Source: Labia minor (lineage: Eukaryota > Arthropoda > Insecta > Dermaptera > Spongiphoridae). From it: a DNA stretch of 64,000 nt. The first letter of the stretch is position 1. Every line of letters starts with the position of its first letter. The DNA lies in the NCBI GenBank assembly GCA_963082975.1, contig OY720344.1:94989228-95053227 (forward strand), in the 5' to 3' direction. The translations under genes were made by a program, and so were the position numbers. Shown in pieces: positions 37,915 to 50,674 of this stretch. The notes below the pieces were generated by a model that ran no database searches, had not been told where the DNA came from, and saw only the letters and a program-made list of their open reading frames with translations.

Positions 37915-38095
37915 TATATATATAAAGATTTATGTGTCTGCACATTGTTCTGAATTTAAATATTTTAGCAGATCTTCAGGACTTGAAGAATCCAAATATG
38001 ACTAAAAAAATCTTAATATCTGGGAATTTGTAAGGCTATACACTTAAAATTGGCTGGGCAAATTACTATTAAAATTAAATAAAAAATTCTTATAT
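37915..38095 (-). repeat. Dispersed repeat B, copy 3 (diverged)
   Basis: A weaker copy in the same orientation as the one at 37150. It begins AAGATTTATGTGTCTGCACA and has AAATTGGCTGGGCAAATTA where the others have the sequence for GGCTGAACCGAT. Confidence 0.5.
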
Positions 38096-38101
38096 TTATT
38101 T

Positions 38102-38180
38102 CAGTTGTTCTCAAACTTATTTGGGCTACTGCTCCCCTTTCAGAAAAATATAACTCAGCGCCCCCTGGAAATTATTTTGT
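38102..38180. mobile_element. hAT terminus, single end
   Basis: CAGTTGTTCTCAAACTTATT followed by TGGGCTACTGCTCCCC and CAGCGCCCCCTGGAAATTAT. The same end type occurs at 39818. No matching opposite end was found, so the element is truncated or internally rearranged. Confidence 0.5.
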
Positions 38181-39817
38181 ATCTATAAAATTAAATAGAG
38201 TATATTGTCTTAGTAGTAAATATTGTCTTATTCACCCACACTTTTTCATTTATTAGTTCTAATCTAATCTATGGATTAATAAGATGAGGACATGCATCCC
38301 TCGATGGAAGTAGGAGGCAACCTACTGAAAATCCCTAAAAACAAAACAATCCAATAATTAGCCACCCTCCTCAGATAACATATAGAAATCTACCAATTCT
38401 AATTACCTTTCTCTTTTCTGCCTCCTTTACCATTGCTCCTCCTTGACAGATGTGCTCTGAAATTCTCTGATCTCACTAAATCATATCATATAATTTATTA
38501 TATTATCTATAATCTCCTAATGAATAATATAAAAACAAATTAAAAATCAATTTAAATTCAATTATACTTACTATGTAAGCTTAATTGAAATAATACATTT
38601 ACATTTGGATAAATTAATAAAATTTACACATATTTTAATTAAAATATGCCATGCTATATAATTAGCAATGATCACTTATATTTGTCGACTTGTAAGTTTG
38701 TATGTAGATGATTTTATCATCATCAGGGATGGAGAATATAATTGATGTCTCATCTCTCTCGTTTGGATAAATAAAGTAAGATTAGATAAGATTTATAACA
38801 ATGAAAAAACAAACAAAAAAGATATAAAAATGAATAAATAATATTAATGTGATTCAAAAGGTATTTAGATTTTTAAAAATATTATTTTATTTCTGTGATA
38901 TTAATTTACTAAAATTCTATAAAATTTTAAAATATTTCGGAAAATAATACTAACATCTTAAAGATGATTTTCATTTAACAATAAAATAATTAAATAAATA
39001 CATTGAAAGGGATATAAATCTTTAAGATGATTTTTTTAATGTTTAAATAATTTTCATTTAACTTTTTTAAATTCAATAATTAATTACAATAGTTCTTAAA
39101 TCGAATCGATAAAATACTTAAGGAATCTAAATTCTAGCCAAAGATCTTAATGAAAAATTTATAAAATTGATAAATAAACAAGTAAAATTATTAAAAAGTT
39201 ATAATAATGCATTTTATAAAATTAAATTTTTATTGAAATATTTTTTTTCTAAGTTCATTATTGAAATTATTATATTTTGAAAGAATGGCATGGGGTAGGT
39301 TGAAAAGTGATCAATTTTAAATTATGAATTGTTTATAAATTGAATACAAATATCTAAAAAATAGGGTAAAAGGTCTTACTTGGGTGGGATGTAGCGGGCC
39401 GACATGTCATTTAGATAACGTTGCGATTCGCTGCGTTTTACATACGTCAAATAACTATAGAGAAAAAATAACATCACTCATTCTCTCTTCGCAATAGACT
39501 GACTGCCAAAATAAATTTCTTTTCTATTTTATGGTCGATAATCCCCTTTTAGAAAAAATATTTTTTTTTCTAATTGGATTATCTTTTCTTTTTTAAAATA
39601 AAGGATGAATTATATAAAATACCAATCAATTTTACTTGTCAATAGATACGATTTTGGCACTTAGACAAGGGGCTCCTCCCCGTACCCCATTCAGTGTTAA
39701 TATATAATCGAATATCTTTGTATATCTTGTAACTATCCTTCACAAATGTGTTCTAATTTTAAATATTAAACTTATTATTACAAAAAAATAAAATTATTAT
39801 AAAAAAGTGTTATATAT
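38181..39817. other. AT-rich stretch
   Basis: No gene seen. Bases about 39690-39810 share TTAATATATAATCGAATAT and nearby sequence with the interior of the hAT element at 47058, so part of this is probably eroded hAT DNA. Confidence 0.4.
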
Positions 39818-39895
39818 CAGGGGTTCCAAAACTTGTTTGGGCTACCACCCCTTTTCCAAAAAAAAAATACTATTTAGCTCCCCCTGGAAATTAAT
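39818..39895. mobile_element. hAT terminus, single end
   Basis: CAGGGGTTCCAAAACTTGTT, then TGGGCTACCACCCC and AGCTCCCCCTGGAAATTAAT. It is closely related to the end at 38102 and in the same orientation. The preceding 8 bp are TTATATAT. No right end is recognised. Confidence 0.5.
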
Positions 39896-41809
39896 TTTTT
39901 AAATTAAGTTTAGTAGCAATTAAAAATAATAATATAATTGTGTATTCACGTTTCTACCCTTTTTCGAAAAAAATAATAAAGAAATGTGTAAATTAGAATT
40001 AGCACCTGTGGCTATCACCATTTCTCTCTCTGGATCATTGCTGGTTGTTTAGGTGCAAGGGGCGCCTAAGGAGGCAGTTTATATATGTATATATAAAATG
40101 AAAGGGAGGATATTTATTACTATATAAACTAAATATTTTTTTACAAAATATTTTTGACTTGATTTTGAAAGAATGATAATTCTAATAATATTTCTGTCCG
40201 TAATGTTATTATATGGTGTTTTAATGTCGTTAAATAAATTAATACAAATAATTCCTCTTTATTATTGAGAATATTTATTTGTTTTTTCAGTTATACATAC
40301 ATATTGATTACCAATCGAATATCTATATCTTGAAAACTAAAAGGAATACTTGAAAAATAAGAAATTACCTTATAAAGGGACATATATAATCCTTGTTGCG
40401 ATTTAGTATTTGATTAGATGGGAGGTGATAGATTAATAATTGATGCACTCTGTCTCTTCATTAAATATTTAGTTATACTTAAGCTGTTTTTGAAATGACA
40501 TTAACATATCAAATAAACACTGAATTCACTTTTAAAACAGACATGTAAAAAACTCTTCCCTCCCCTCTCTCATATATATTAAAAAATAGATACTAGAATA
40601 TACCTGTCAAAATGTTTTAAAGGCAGATATGCCACGGTGTTCCAATTTATTTATAATGATATATATATATATGAATGTTATACCTTGGCATGATTAAAAA
40701 ATAGATAATATTAAATTATTTATTTAATTAATATATTCTATACAGAGTTGTAATAAACTATAAATATATATTAAATGAATTATAGAAAAAGTTGATATTA
40801 TTTCATTAATTCACTAATTTTAAAAGGCTAAGAAGAAAAATTGCTTCACTCTTTATCCTTTTTTGGTTGTTTCAGATTTTTTCATATTAAAAGATAATTG
40901 TTAAAAAAATATATTATAAATATAATTAATTAATTTTACCTTTAATCTATTTATATTGGCTATATATATATAGGATAAAGTAAGCAGAATTGTTTACTTT
41001 GTTAAAACGACAAACTGTCTACTTTGAAAGCATTATAACGTTTTGTTAATATTGAATATCAAAACATAGCCCTTGTTTCAATATATTTATTAAATTTTTC
41101 CAAATGAAACATAGATGAATAACGAAGATTATTCATAACTAAACAATATATATATATATATATATATATAATTAAGATGAGTTTCCTAAAGTTCTAATCA
41201 AAAAAAAGAATAAAAACAATATTTTTGTAAATTCTTATGAAATAAAATTTGTTTTTACCCAAATTCATCTAATATCAGAATGAATTATTCGCAGATTTTA
41301 GATAAGGTAAATATGACTCGGTTAGGGATTTAGCTCATTTTCTATATCTCGAAAACTAGACCTTTTGGGGTGGGAAAGAAATCGGGGGATGATAGAAGAG
41401 TCATGATGAAACGTCTACCTTAGTTATAAGCGAATCGACATGTTTTGTCCGTAATTTTGATAAGATAAGATAAACACATGCAAAATTTCTTTATATTTAT
41501 TTAAGAGGCTCGTTATTTATTTTCTTTAAATTTTTTTGCAAGTTGAGTGTATTCTACGTATTTGCACATTCTTTAAAATTAATATTAAGACTTGTTTATT
41601 CGATCCCTCAATTTAAACAAGTGCAAGTCTATCTGAAATTGTGCTGAATGATATGACGCATTGTGTATGCGAGGGATATGGTGCGCGTTTTATCTTTGCT
41701 TAACTGTGAAAAATCGAATCTCACCTCAAACAATTTAGTAAGACGAGGAAAATATTCATAGTCCCAAACTTGTGTAAATATATTATAATATTATTTCTGT
41801 GTTCCGAAG
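39896..41809. other. AT-rich stretch
   Basis: No gene recognised. It contains (TA)n tracts near 40660 and 41147-41170 and a G+C-richer patch at 41640-41700 without a usable frame. Confidence 0.4.
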
Positions 41810-41890
41810 CTCCAAAGAATCTTTGGTATTAACACTATCACAGAAGCACGTCTTCTCCTGACGACCGTCGGCCTCGGGCTTCGAAACACT
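41810..41890 (+). CDS. Candidate short internal exon
   Basis: Eighty-one bases, open in only one frame (LQRIFGINTITEARLLLTTV and seven more residues). They are bounded on the right by a strong GTAAGT donor and on the left by a weak acceptor (TTCTGTGTTCCGAAG). The G+C content is higher than the surroundings. Phase is 0 at both ends, which does not follow directly from the phase-1 end at 24890, so an additional exon would be needed to join them. No domain is recognised. This could easily be chance. Confidence 0.22.
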
Positions 41891-42583
41891 GTAAGTCAAC
41901 ATCGACTCTTGGTCACACGGACTCATCCCGAAAAAATTTCCTCAAAAATAAATGGCACCAAAATGGGTCGAGATTAAATCTCAAACATAAACGTGAAAAT
42001 AACCCTGAAATAATTTCTCATAATAATAATAATAATAATAAAAATATATAAATAAATATATATATATAGTAAATTATATTGAAGTTACTTGTTAATATTT
42101 AATATACTTTTAATTAAATTAACTTTAAATTTATCTCTTTTCTTATTTTAATGAGTAATTATTATCTTAAATTAATTTTCTAATTAATAGTAATGATAAA
42201 AATTTCTGATTATTACACTGATTTTAGATGTTTTAAAATTGTTTTTTTTAATTTCTCATTTTTTTAAGAGATAATTTAGAAATTCATTAAGCATAATTAG
42301 TTTTCATCTCTACTCCCTTGAGGCAAAAGGCAAATGAGTTAATAAATTTAATAAACAAAAACGATTGCCACTTTATTTTGGTACGGAAAACGAAGTTCCC
42401 TGAATGATTATATATATATATATATTTAAGTAAATAACTACATTTAATTATTAATTATTAATAATATATGATAATAAATAAAATATATACGAATAATAGA
42501 TAACAAATCTATAATAAAGCAATATATTTTTAAAATAGAGAAAAACATATAAAACTTAAAACTATTATTTAACCACGTACGAG
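41891..42583. other. AT-rich stretch
   Basis: Contains (AAT)n at about 42021-42040 and (TA)n near 42055 and 42412. No gene seen. Confidence 0.4.
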
Positions 42584-43102
42584 TGCGATCACGAAAATTT
42601 TCGATGTCGAGTTTTTGATGTTTTTATATGTTTTGAGGATCCCTGAGTCATTTTCACTAAGGTTGAGAAAAATATGTGTGTGTGTGTGTGTACATGTGTA
42701 GGCAAGATTACGCAAAAAAGGTTTGAGCTAGAATAATTAAATTTGGAACACGGGCATTATTCAAAATTCGTAGTTTTATATCAACTTTCGAGAAATGTAG
42801 AAATTACCAAATTTTGATTTTTTTTCTTCTAAACAGACCGTAGAAATAAAGATATATGTTTGATAGTTTTTCACAAATATAAAACTGCTGAAAGTACCGG
42901 AATTAATTTTTTAACACGTTGAATGGCATCATGCGCCAGCACGTTACGTGGTGCCATCATCAAAAAACCAAAACTGGTTTAATAAATATTATTTATTAAT
43001 TTTAATTTATAATTTATAATTATTTAAATTTAATTTAAATATAATATATGTGTTAATTAATCCAATTCAAATTTGCGAGATAGTCGAGTGGAGACACTAC
43101 AG
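42584..43102 (-). repeat. Dispersed repeat C, copy 2
   Basis: Reverse copy of 34222-34800, from GCGATCACGAAAATTTTCGA to GGAGACACTACAGAT. It lacks the terminal hairpin and carries a (TG)n tract at about 42675-42691 inside a block that is non-repetitive in copy 1. Confidence 0.75.
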
Positions 43103-44294
43103 ATTTTTTCATATTAAATTTTAGTTTTGTACATAAGTAATTTTTGACACTATGTTTCTGAGATGTCTAATTTCTGGGTGGTCAATCCAAATGACCACAG
43201 AGTATCCGTATGCAAATGACCCAATCATTGCTCCGCGGGCCTCATATAAAATTATATTATATTATATAATGATAATTATATTATTATGAGCCATTAAAAA
43301 ATAAATATAGTTTATAAAAGTCTGATAAATCTAGAGAATTCAAAAATTGTTTTTAATATTATATACCTATATGTATATATATAAGTTTATGTATTTAAAT
43401 TATTTACATTTTATATGTCAGAAGCTTAGTTATCAAGTTCCTAAGTTAAATTTGTAACTTAGCTTGGTTTTACATTAATATATTAATAATATATTAATAT
43501 AAAATAATTTAAAATAACAAAAAAGGAAATAATTAAATAAAACTAGTATTTTCAAAAAGCTATCAATAAGTTTTATAGAATATTATTTTTCCAAATTTTA
43601 TATATTTGTATTTATATTTAAATTTAAATCAAATATTATTTTTTTTTTGAAAAAAAAAATATCAGATGGTTTGATTTTCTGAAAAGTTTCGAAAATCTGT
43701 ACCAATCAAACCCCCAAAGAAATTGTTATACAAGGCAACAAACCGAATCTCCTAACGTAACCTCCTGTGCTCTTGCATATTTAATGAATCACAACTTACT
43801 AACAAGAGAGAATTATCATTTAATATTCTAATTAGTCTTGCCTCAAGAGAAAAAGATATTTATGAACTTAAGTCACATCGTAGATAATTTTTCATTAAAA
43901 CGTTGACAACTTTACTAATTAAAAAAATAAGACAATATATCTTCTTTTCTATTTATTTTCTTTTAAATCACGATGAGATGAAATTAATTAGAAATTTAAA
44001 GTCCTTTTTTTGTTAGGAGGAAATATAAATTGAACGGAAATTAAAAAAAAACTTTACTAATTATTTTTTTATTATTATATTTTTTATTTTATTAAATTTA
44101 TTGTTAATTAATAAATAAAAATAATTCTGTTTGGAAAAGCAAGTTTTTTTTTAGGATGAAAAAATAAATTATTTCTATAATAATATATGTAATCAATAAT
44201 AATAAGTGATAAGTCCAAAATCACTATGATTAAATAATTTTCATAAATTCATAAATATTCATATTAAAATATTAAATAATTTATTTTATATATA
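43103..44294. other. AT-rich stretch
   Basis: No gene recognised. A mildly G+C-richer patch at 43670-43800 has no convincing frame or splice sites. Confidence 0.4.
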
Positions 44295-44580
44295 TTTCTG
44301 TGGCTCTACTAAACTCGAAAGTTCTTGGCAGCAGCCACCTGAACCAGCTTCACCCAACTCCTTTTTCTCCCATCTCTCTTACGTCCATTCCTGCATTGTC
44401 TGCTCACAGCCTCCTTGGTCTTCCATGAGGATGTTTTTCAATGTATCACCCCACAAATAGATTTTTCGACATTCTATCATCTTCCATTCTTTTCACATTT
44501 CCTGTTAAATCGCAACCTTTTCGATTTTATGATCCTAACTATGTCCAGAGATACATAGAGGTTATTTTATAAAAACCGGC
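44295..44580 (-). pseudogene. LINE type 1, 3' fragment
   Basis: On the minus strand it ends AACTTTCGAGTTTAGTAGAG-CCACAGA, as in the copy at 22380-23605. It retains the region corresponding to GGTCTTCC and ATTCTTTCC...CACG with many changes. Frames are broken. Confidence 0.7.
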
Positions 44581-44764
44581 ATATAACATTTTTTTTTTCA
44601 TACATAGATTTTTTATCTGTTAATGTTTTTTTAACTAATATGAACTTAAATAACAGTAATAAATTAATTATATGAGTAGTATATATGAGTATTTTATATT
44701 CAATTTACATTTAATTGATTATTAGTATTAAAAAATAAATAAATTCAAATATTCATTTTTTTTC

Positions 44765-44905
44765 CAATCGGTCTCCCATTCTTGTCACTTCTCCTGTCCA
44801 TTGCAAACTTTTCGCTTTTAATACACTATTTCTGGAGACCAATAGAGGTGATGCAATTTCTTATTATACAGACCCAGACATTCCCCAATGACCTTCTTTT
44901 TCTAT
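44765..44905 (-). pseudogene. LINE type 1, second short fragment
   Basis: Contains CCAATCGGTCTCCCATTCTT and a CTGGAGACCAATAGAGGTGA block matching, in reverse, the part of LINE type 1 around the RRLRW region. It is highly diverged. Confidence 0.45.
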
Positions 44906-44981
44906 GGCCAAAGTAATTAATATTTGAATAATTAATTTAAAAACAATTTATTCTATTTATTTTAATTGTATTTACTTATAC

Positions 44982-45297
44982 CATAGGTTCCCAAACTTTT
45001 TTGTGTCCTAGATCCCTTGCCATGTTTTTCGGTTTTGGGTAGACCCCCTAAATTGATTTTTTATAAAAAAATTTTACCTCTTTTTTTAGAGCCTTAATGA
45101 AAAATAAAAAATGTTTTATGAGCCATATCGGAAAAACAATTTACCTTTTTTTAGAGCCATATTGAATTGTAAGATAGTATAATGTAAGTAAATAGTCTTG
45201 AGATCCACTATCTTAGACCTCCATTTTCATTTCATGGACCCCCAAATTTTTTATTCGCTGCCTTATATGTTGCCATAGACCACTTGGGGAACCTCTG
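44982..45297. mobile_element. hAT MITE, 316 bp, TSD ACTTATAC
   Basis: The ends CATAGGTTCCCAAACTTTTT and, reversed, CAGAGGTTCCCCAAGTGGTC are inverted. ACTTATAC flanks both sides (44974-44981 and 45298-45305). The interior contains TAGACCCCC-like blocks but no transposase. A second partial copy of the same family lies at 62813. Confidence 0.9.
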
Positions 45298-45305
45298 ACT
45301 TATAC

Positions 45306-45590
45306 CAAGGATGGCGAACCTATACCTTAAGAGGCACGTTTGAAAATTTTGATGACACGCACAAAGACAAGATTATTTTTTTAATAATTATAACTTTGTG
45401 ATCAATCTTAATAATTTCTAAAATTTTTGAATATGAGGTAGAAAGAAAGTTATTAGAATAATAAAACCAGAAGGATTTCTTTTAAATATGTCGAAATGTG
45501 AATTTGCGTAAAATTCAGTTAATTATTGGAAATAATATAGTGAATCCAGAGTATTATAATTTAAAATCAATTAAAGAATTGCCATACAAT
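45306..45590 (-). mobile_element. Truncated hAT copy abutting the MITE
   Basis: Starts CAAGGATGGCGAACCTATAC exactly at the end of the MITE's right target duplication. It then matches, in reverse orientation, parts of the element at 47058-48389: the right-end block GGCACGTTTGAAAATTTTGA and, after a deletion, the interior around 47385-47540. The other end is not seen. Confidence 0.65.
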
Positions 45591-45763
45591 ACAAATAAAA
45601 AATAATAAATAATTTTTATGAAAAATATATTTTTACCACAACTAAATTCCAAATTTTTTAATAATCAATTTATTTTTTTGGAATAAAGTTTAATATTTAA
45701 AATTATCACACTTTTATACAAGAGATTTAGAAGTTATACAAAAATATTCCATTATATATTAAG

Positions 45764-45830
45764 GCAGCCCTGGCCAGCCCGCGGCCCACCGTGAAAAATT
45801 GTGCGGCCCGCCAGTTAGCTTTATATTTAT
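45764..45830. mobile_element. hAT-type terminus
   Basis: CAGCCCTGGCCAGCCCGCGG then CCCACCGTGAAAAATTGTGC and GGCCCGCCAG. The G+C-rich GGCCAGCCCGCGGCCC form resembles hAT ends as remembered from other genomes. No partner end was found. Confidence 0.4.
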
Positions 45831-47049
45831 TTTGTAACTTTCATTTCTCGTCTGTATATTCAAAAACAGAATATAATTGAAATAATTATAATTAATTCAT
45901 TTTTTTATTTAAAATATGTCCTACAATTATTAAACTACATTTTTGATTCCATAAATAGGAAGAAAAAAGTTAAAAATAATAGTAATTAATAGAGAATATA
46001 TTTTTTTATTTTAAATTGTTATTATTATTTTTATTTAAAAAAAAGTAGCCGAATAATAATCAATAAAAACATTATACATTAATTAAAAAATAAACTTTCT
46101 TTTTTTTATATTAATTCGTATGAATAGCATTATTATAGGATATTGGAAAAAATATTTTTTATCAATTTGAACCGAATGTATAGTAATAAGGTAAATAGAT
46201 TTATTGCGGTCTTTCTAATTATATCTTATTATTTTTTTCATATCAAATAAGATCCAGAAAAAAATATTTATTTTAACTTCCTTTTTGTCAATTTTTATTT
46301 ACTTTTTATGTTTTATTATCTTTCATATTATATAATATTATCGAACATCAAGCTGACTAGCCCAAAGAATAAACCACTTTCCATTCTTATAAAAAAATGA
46401 ATAATAAAATACTATATATAATATTATGGTAATTGTTTACAAAACAGAAAGCTTTAGGGATTTGGATGAAACTTTTCCAGTGGATTCCTTTTTTAATTCC
46501 AAAGAGACTTTCTTTATGCAATATTTCTAGGTCTCTTCAACTTTACGATATAAAAATTATTAAAGTATGACAGATAAACTAATTATGAATGAGAAGCCAT
46601 TTTGTAATGTTTTATTGACTAATCCACAAATTATTCACTTATTCACTAATTTTTGGTTGGGATATTGGAAAATTATTTAATTACTTAATTATTGGTAACT
46701 CGATCGCAATTATTTTAATTTTTAGAATTTTCTTTGAATTAAAAAATTTTTTCTTGATTTTATAAAATTAATTTATTATATTTAAGTAAATGTTCTCTTT
46801 CTTTTCTTATTTATAAAAAATTATATTTTTAGAATTCATAAATATTCTTACTTCTTAATTAATTACTAAATTTCAATGTTATGATATTACTTATTATCTA
46901 AACCTGAGAATAAATAAATAAATAAATATATTTCAATTTTCAATCAATTAAATGAAAAATAGATAGGTTGATTTAATATTATATATAATTATGTACATTA
47001 TAGGTTCATTTCAGCGGATATTTAACGAATATTTTGTAATTGGAGATGA
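45831..47049. other. AT-rich stretch
   Basis: No gene recognised. Confidence 0.4.
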
Positions 47050-47057
47050 CTATATAG

Positions 47058-48389
47058 CAAGGATGGCGAACCTTTTTCAATGTCCGTGCCACAAAATTGT
47101 AAAAAATCTTTTTGAAGTAACTAACGTGCCACAAAATTGTCATGATTGATTTTTTTCTCCACCACATGTAACTCTTTTAGCGTTAATATATAATCGAATA
47201 TTTTTGTATAACTAAAAGTGTTATAATTTTAAATTTCAAACTTCATACTAAAAAAATAAAATGATTATTAAAAAATGTGGAATTTATTTGTGGTAAAAAT
47301 AGATCTTTCCTAAAAATAATCTATTAATTTTTTTTTTTTATTTTTATTGTATGAAAAATTTTTAATTGATTTTAGTGTGTAGTGCTGTGGATTCATTATA
47401 TAATTTCTAATATTTAACTGAATTTTAGGCAAATTCTCATTTCGACATTTTTAAAAAAAATCCTTCTTGTTTTATTATTCTAATAACTTTCTTTCTATCT
47501 CAGATGATATTCAAAAATTTCAGAAATTATTAAGATATCATCAATATAATTTCCACCAAATTCTTGTAAATTATTTAGATATATTATGTTTATTAATACA
47601 CGTTGGAATAGTATTGGTGAAATATCGAAATGAAATCTTTCTCCCTTACAGATAATGACCAAAAAGTAAAATTTATATAGATACATATAGAACCACTTGC
47701 AATTTCTTGTTTTAACAATGCTGTGCTAAATTCTAGGAAAAGATTGCGATTCTGGCACTATTTTCCAACCGTCTCTATGGGCAAAGTAAAGCTTTTTTAA
47801 GCTTGATATAAATTTTAAAAAAATATTTATTTTTTTTTTATATAAATATTGGTAAAATTTACAGCATTTATTAAAATAAGAGCATATAAGAATATTCTGG
47901 TAATATTTTATTGTAATCGGCTCAACCAATTTTGAGTTTATAACTTCACAATTTTCTGGACAAAGAGAGGGATAGAATGATAGACATGAAAAGTCAAATT
48001 TGGATTCTCCAGGTCATGAAAAGTGAAAATTTGCAAAAAATTTCAAATCCTAAAAAATTCGATTGTACGGCAACACTCAATGATATTAACAAAAGTTCAA
48101 ACATCAAACTGCATACACTGTATTTATCATGAATGTTTTTAGATTGCGAGGGAATTTTAACGACATTTCAGTAATAAAATGTAAAATTTGCCGGTTTTAT
48201 CTATTAAGATAGATAAATAAATATTTAGTACTACAAATTTCATAAATTAAAATTTTAATGTGTAATGTTCAATTCATTTCTATTGAAGAAAGTTAAAATT
48301 ATTCAAAAAATAATCTTGTCTTTGTGCGTGCCATCAAAATTTTCAAACGTGCCAATTATGGCACGCGTGCCATAGGTTCGCCATCCCTG
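47058..48389. mobile_element. hAT element, 1.33 kb, TSD CTATATAG
   Basis: The left end is CAAGGATGGCGAACCTTTTT, and the right end reversed is CAGGGATGGCGAACCTATGG. The 8 bp CTATATAG lie on both sides (47050-47057 and 48390-48397). The interior has only broken coding remnants. A stretch around 47385-47540, read on minus, gives fragments like EGFFLKMSK that could be old transposase. It also contains a copy of repeat B at 47880-48060, inserted later. Confidence 0.88.
47880..48060 (+). repeat. Dispersed repeat B, copy 4, nested in hAT
   Basis: Contains TTTTATTGTAATCGGCTCAA, CCAATTTTGAG, GACATGAAAAGTCAAATTTG and CCAGGTCATGAAAAGTG, matching the family at 14955. Its position inside the hAT element implies that it arrived after that insertion or was part of its progenitor. 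Confidence 0.6.
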
Positions 48390-48397
48390 CTATATAG

Positions 48398-50674
48398 TAT
48401 TTGGATTCTGGGTAATAATGAAATTTAGGAACAAAACTATTAAAATTATTAATAAGACCAATTAATAAAATTAATTTTTAATAATGAATTGTACATACTT
48501 ATTAAAATAGATCATAAAATTGGCCGGTTCTGAGTTTTGAAATTAATTAAAAAGATTTGTTGATTAGGTTGGCTTAATAAATAAAAACAATCAACGAACA
48601 CACACGAAAATACCTAACACGAAAAACTATAGAGAATGCCTTTATTGGATTAGCACGGAGTCAACTAAAACTTTTTTTAGTTACCCTAGCCTAAACGAAA
48701 GAAAAGTCTCTAAAAAATGTCAGCCAATCAGAACAAAGCCCGCCAAATTAGAGAACTTACAATCATCCAGTTGTAAATGATTTTCGATAAATATAAAAAT
48801 AAAAATATAATTATATATTGATTCTATTAATTGATTAGATATTATTTATTTAAATATATGTGTTATGTTTTTTATTAACTATTATCAGCCATTTATATAT
48901 ACTGTCTTAGAATACATTCTATAAACAGCATGAGGAGTTGCTTGTGATCATTAGCAAGGTCGATTCATTCAAAAGATTTTAAAAATTTTAGAATTTAATA
49001 TATTTTTATTATTAATTATTATTTTTCAATTTATAATTAATCATTTTTTTATTTTTAAAAAACATAAATATTGAAAATAGTATCAATAGAGAACTGGCAG
49101 AGATGTTATCTGAAAATTAATCTAAAATATATTCTTTGCTCTTGATCATGTGCTTTGGGAAATGAAATAACTAGAGAGAAAAAAAAAAGAGAAATTTTGA
49201 AAATATACATTTTTTTATTAATTGCCAATAAATGGAGGACAGGGACGTAATTAGATGGAAGTAAGGCATGGTTATTCGGGTTTCAGGTTGTAACATTTTA
49301 GAATAATGATTCTTAAACTTTACTCGTAGTAAAAAAATTTATTGTAGGTATTTCTAAAATGAATAGTTACAACCTATTTTTGTTACATTTAATAATTATT
49401 ATTATTACTTAATCATTGAATAATTATTATCTATGAATCTAAACGGGAGGGGAGTAGCAACTAATGTTCCTTTTTTAATTAATAGAAAAGATATAGTAAA
49501 TCATCAATATATAAAACAAATGTAAATTATAATCAAATCTTATGTTTAAGTGACATATTGATTGATATATATCATATAATATATATGAACTACAGAATCC
49601 AGTTATTATCATAAAGGGCAAAAAAATATCAAAACGAGTTATTGTAGTTAGTATGTAAATAAAGGGAGAGTTTTACACAGTTTAATATATTCATCAGTTT
49701 TAATTAAATACAAATTTGATGTTTAAGTTATACAATGTATATATATTTTATAGATATTCATTTCATTGAGTTAAATTTTGAAATTGAGACAAAAATTATT
49801 TTTGTTTAATCTTTTTTTAAAAAAATACTTTTAATAGTCTAGAAAGTTCGAAATATCGTCTGTGAATTAATTCCATGTATGTATTTTACAAGATAAAAGT
49901 AAAAAATAAAAAAAAAAAGATTTTATTACTCGTTTGATGTTATCATGTAATGTGATTCTATCTAGTTAAAGATATATAGAGTCCATTTTTCAATTTTAAT
50001 TAAAATTCCCTGTTCATTTGGCATCATCCCTTCATTCATTTCCTCTCTTTGAGGCTCAGCCAAAAGTAAATTTCTTAGGAACAACCAATAAATAAATGAT
50101 TAAATACAAATATTTATATATAACAATCTACATTTTCAAAATACTAAAAATAGTACATATCGCAAATAAAGAGAACCACATTTTTTTCTAAGATAAATTT
50201 AATAATGATAATCAATCTACTAGTTCAAGGAGACATACTCGTAGATACCCAATTTACTATTTAGATAGAATTTCTATCAAATAACAAATGTCTAAGATTT
50301 ATAATATAGTTTAGAAAATAATTATTAATAATAATTTTTTGATTGAATTAAATTTGAAACAAAGTGCATTATTTAAAATTAATTATTTTTTCAAATTTAT
50401 TTAAAAATTCACAAAATCCATGTCCAAAAACATAAATAATAAATTACATTTTCTTATTCTTTTTTTTAGTTTTATTTTTGATAAAAAAAATGTTTTTTTT
50501 AAAATCTGAAAATATTAATGTAATATAAAATTTATTTGAATACATATACAATTACAAAGAAAAAAAAATTAATTTTGTATTATTATTGTAGATGCACTGA
50601 CATTTCAGTCATTAATGTAACACTTAAAATTAAGTTTAAATGTCATATGTCAATAATAAATCTATATATCTATA
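48398..50674. other. AT-rich stretch
   Basis: No gene recognised. A G+C-richer patch at 48600-48780 contains TCAGCCAATCAGAACAAAGC but no open frame. It may be part of an unidentified repeat. Confidence 0.4.
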
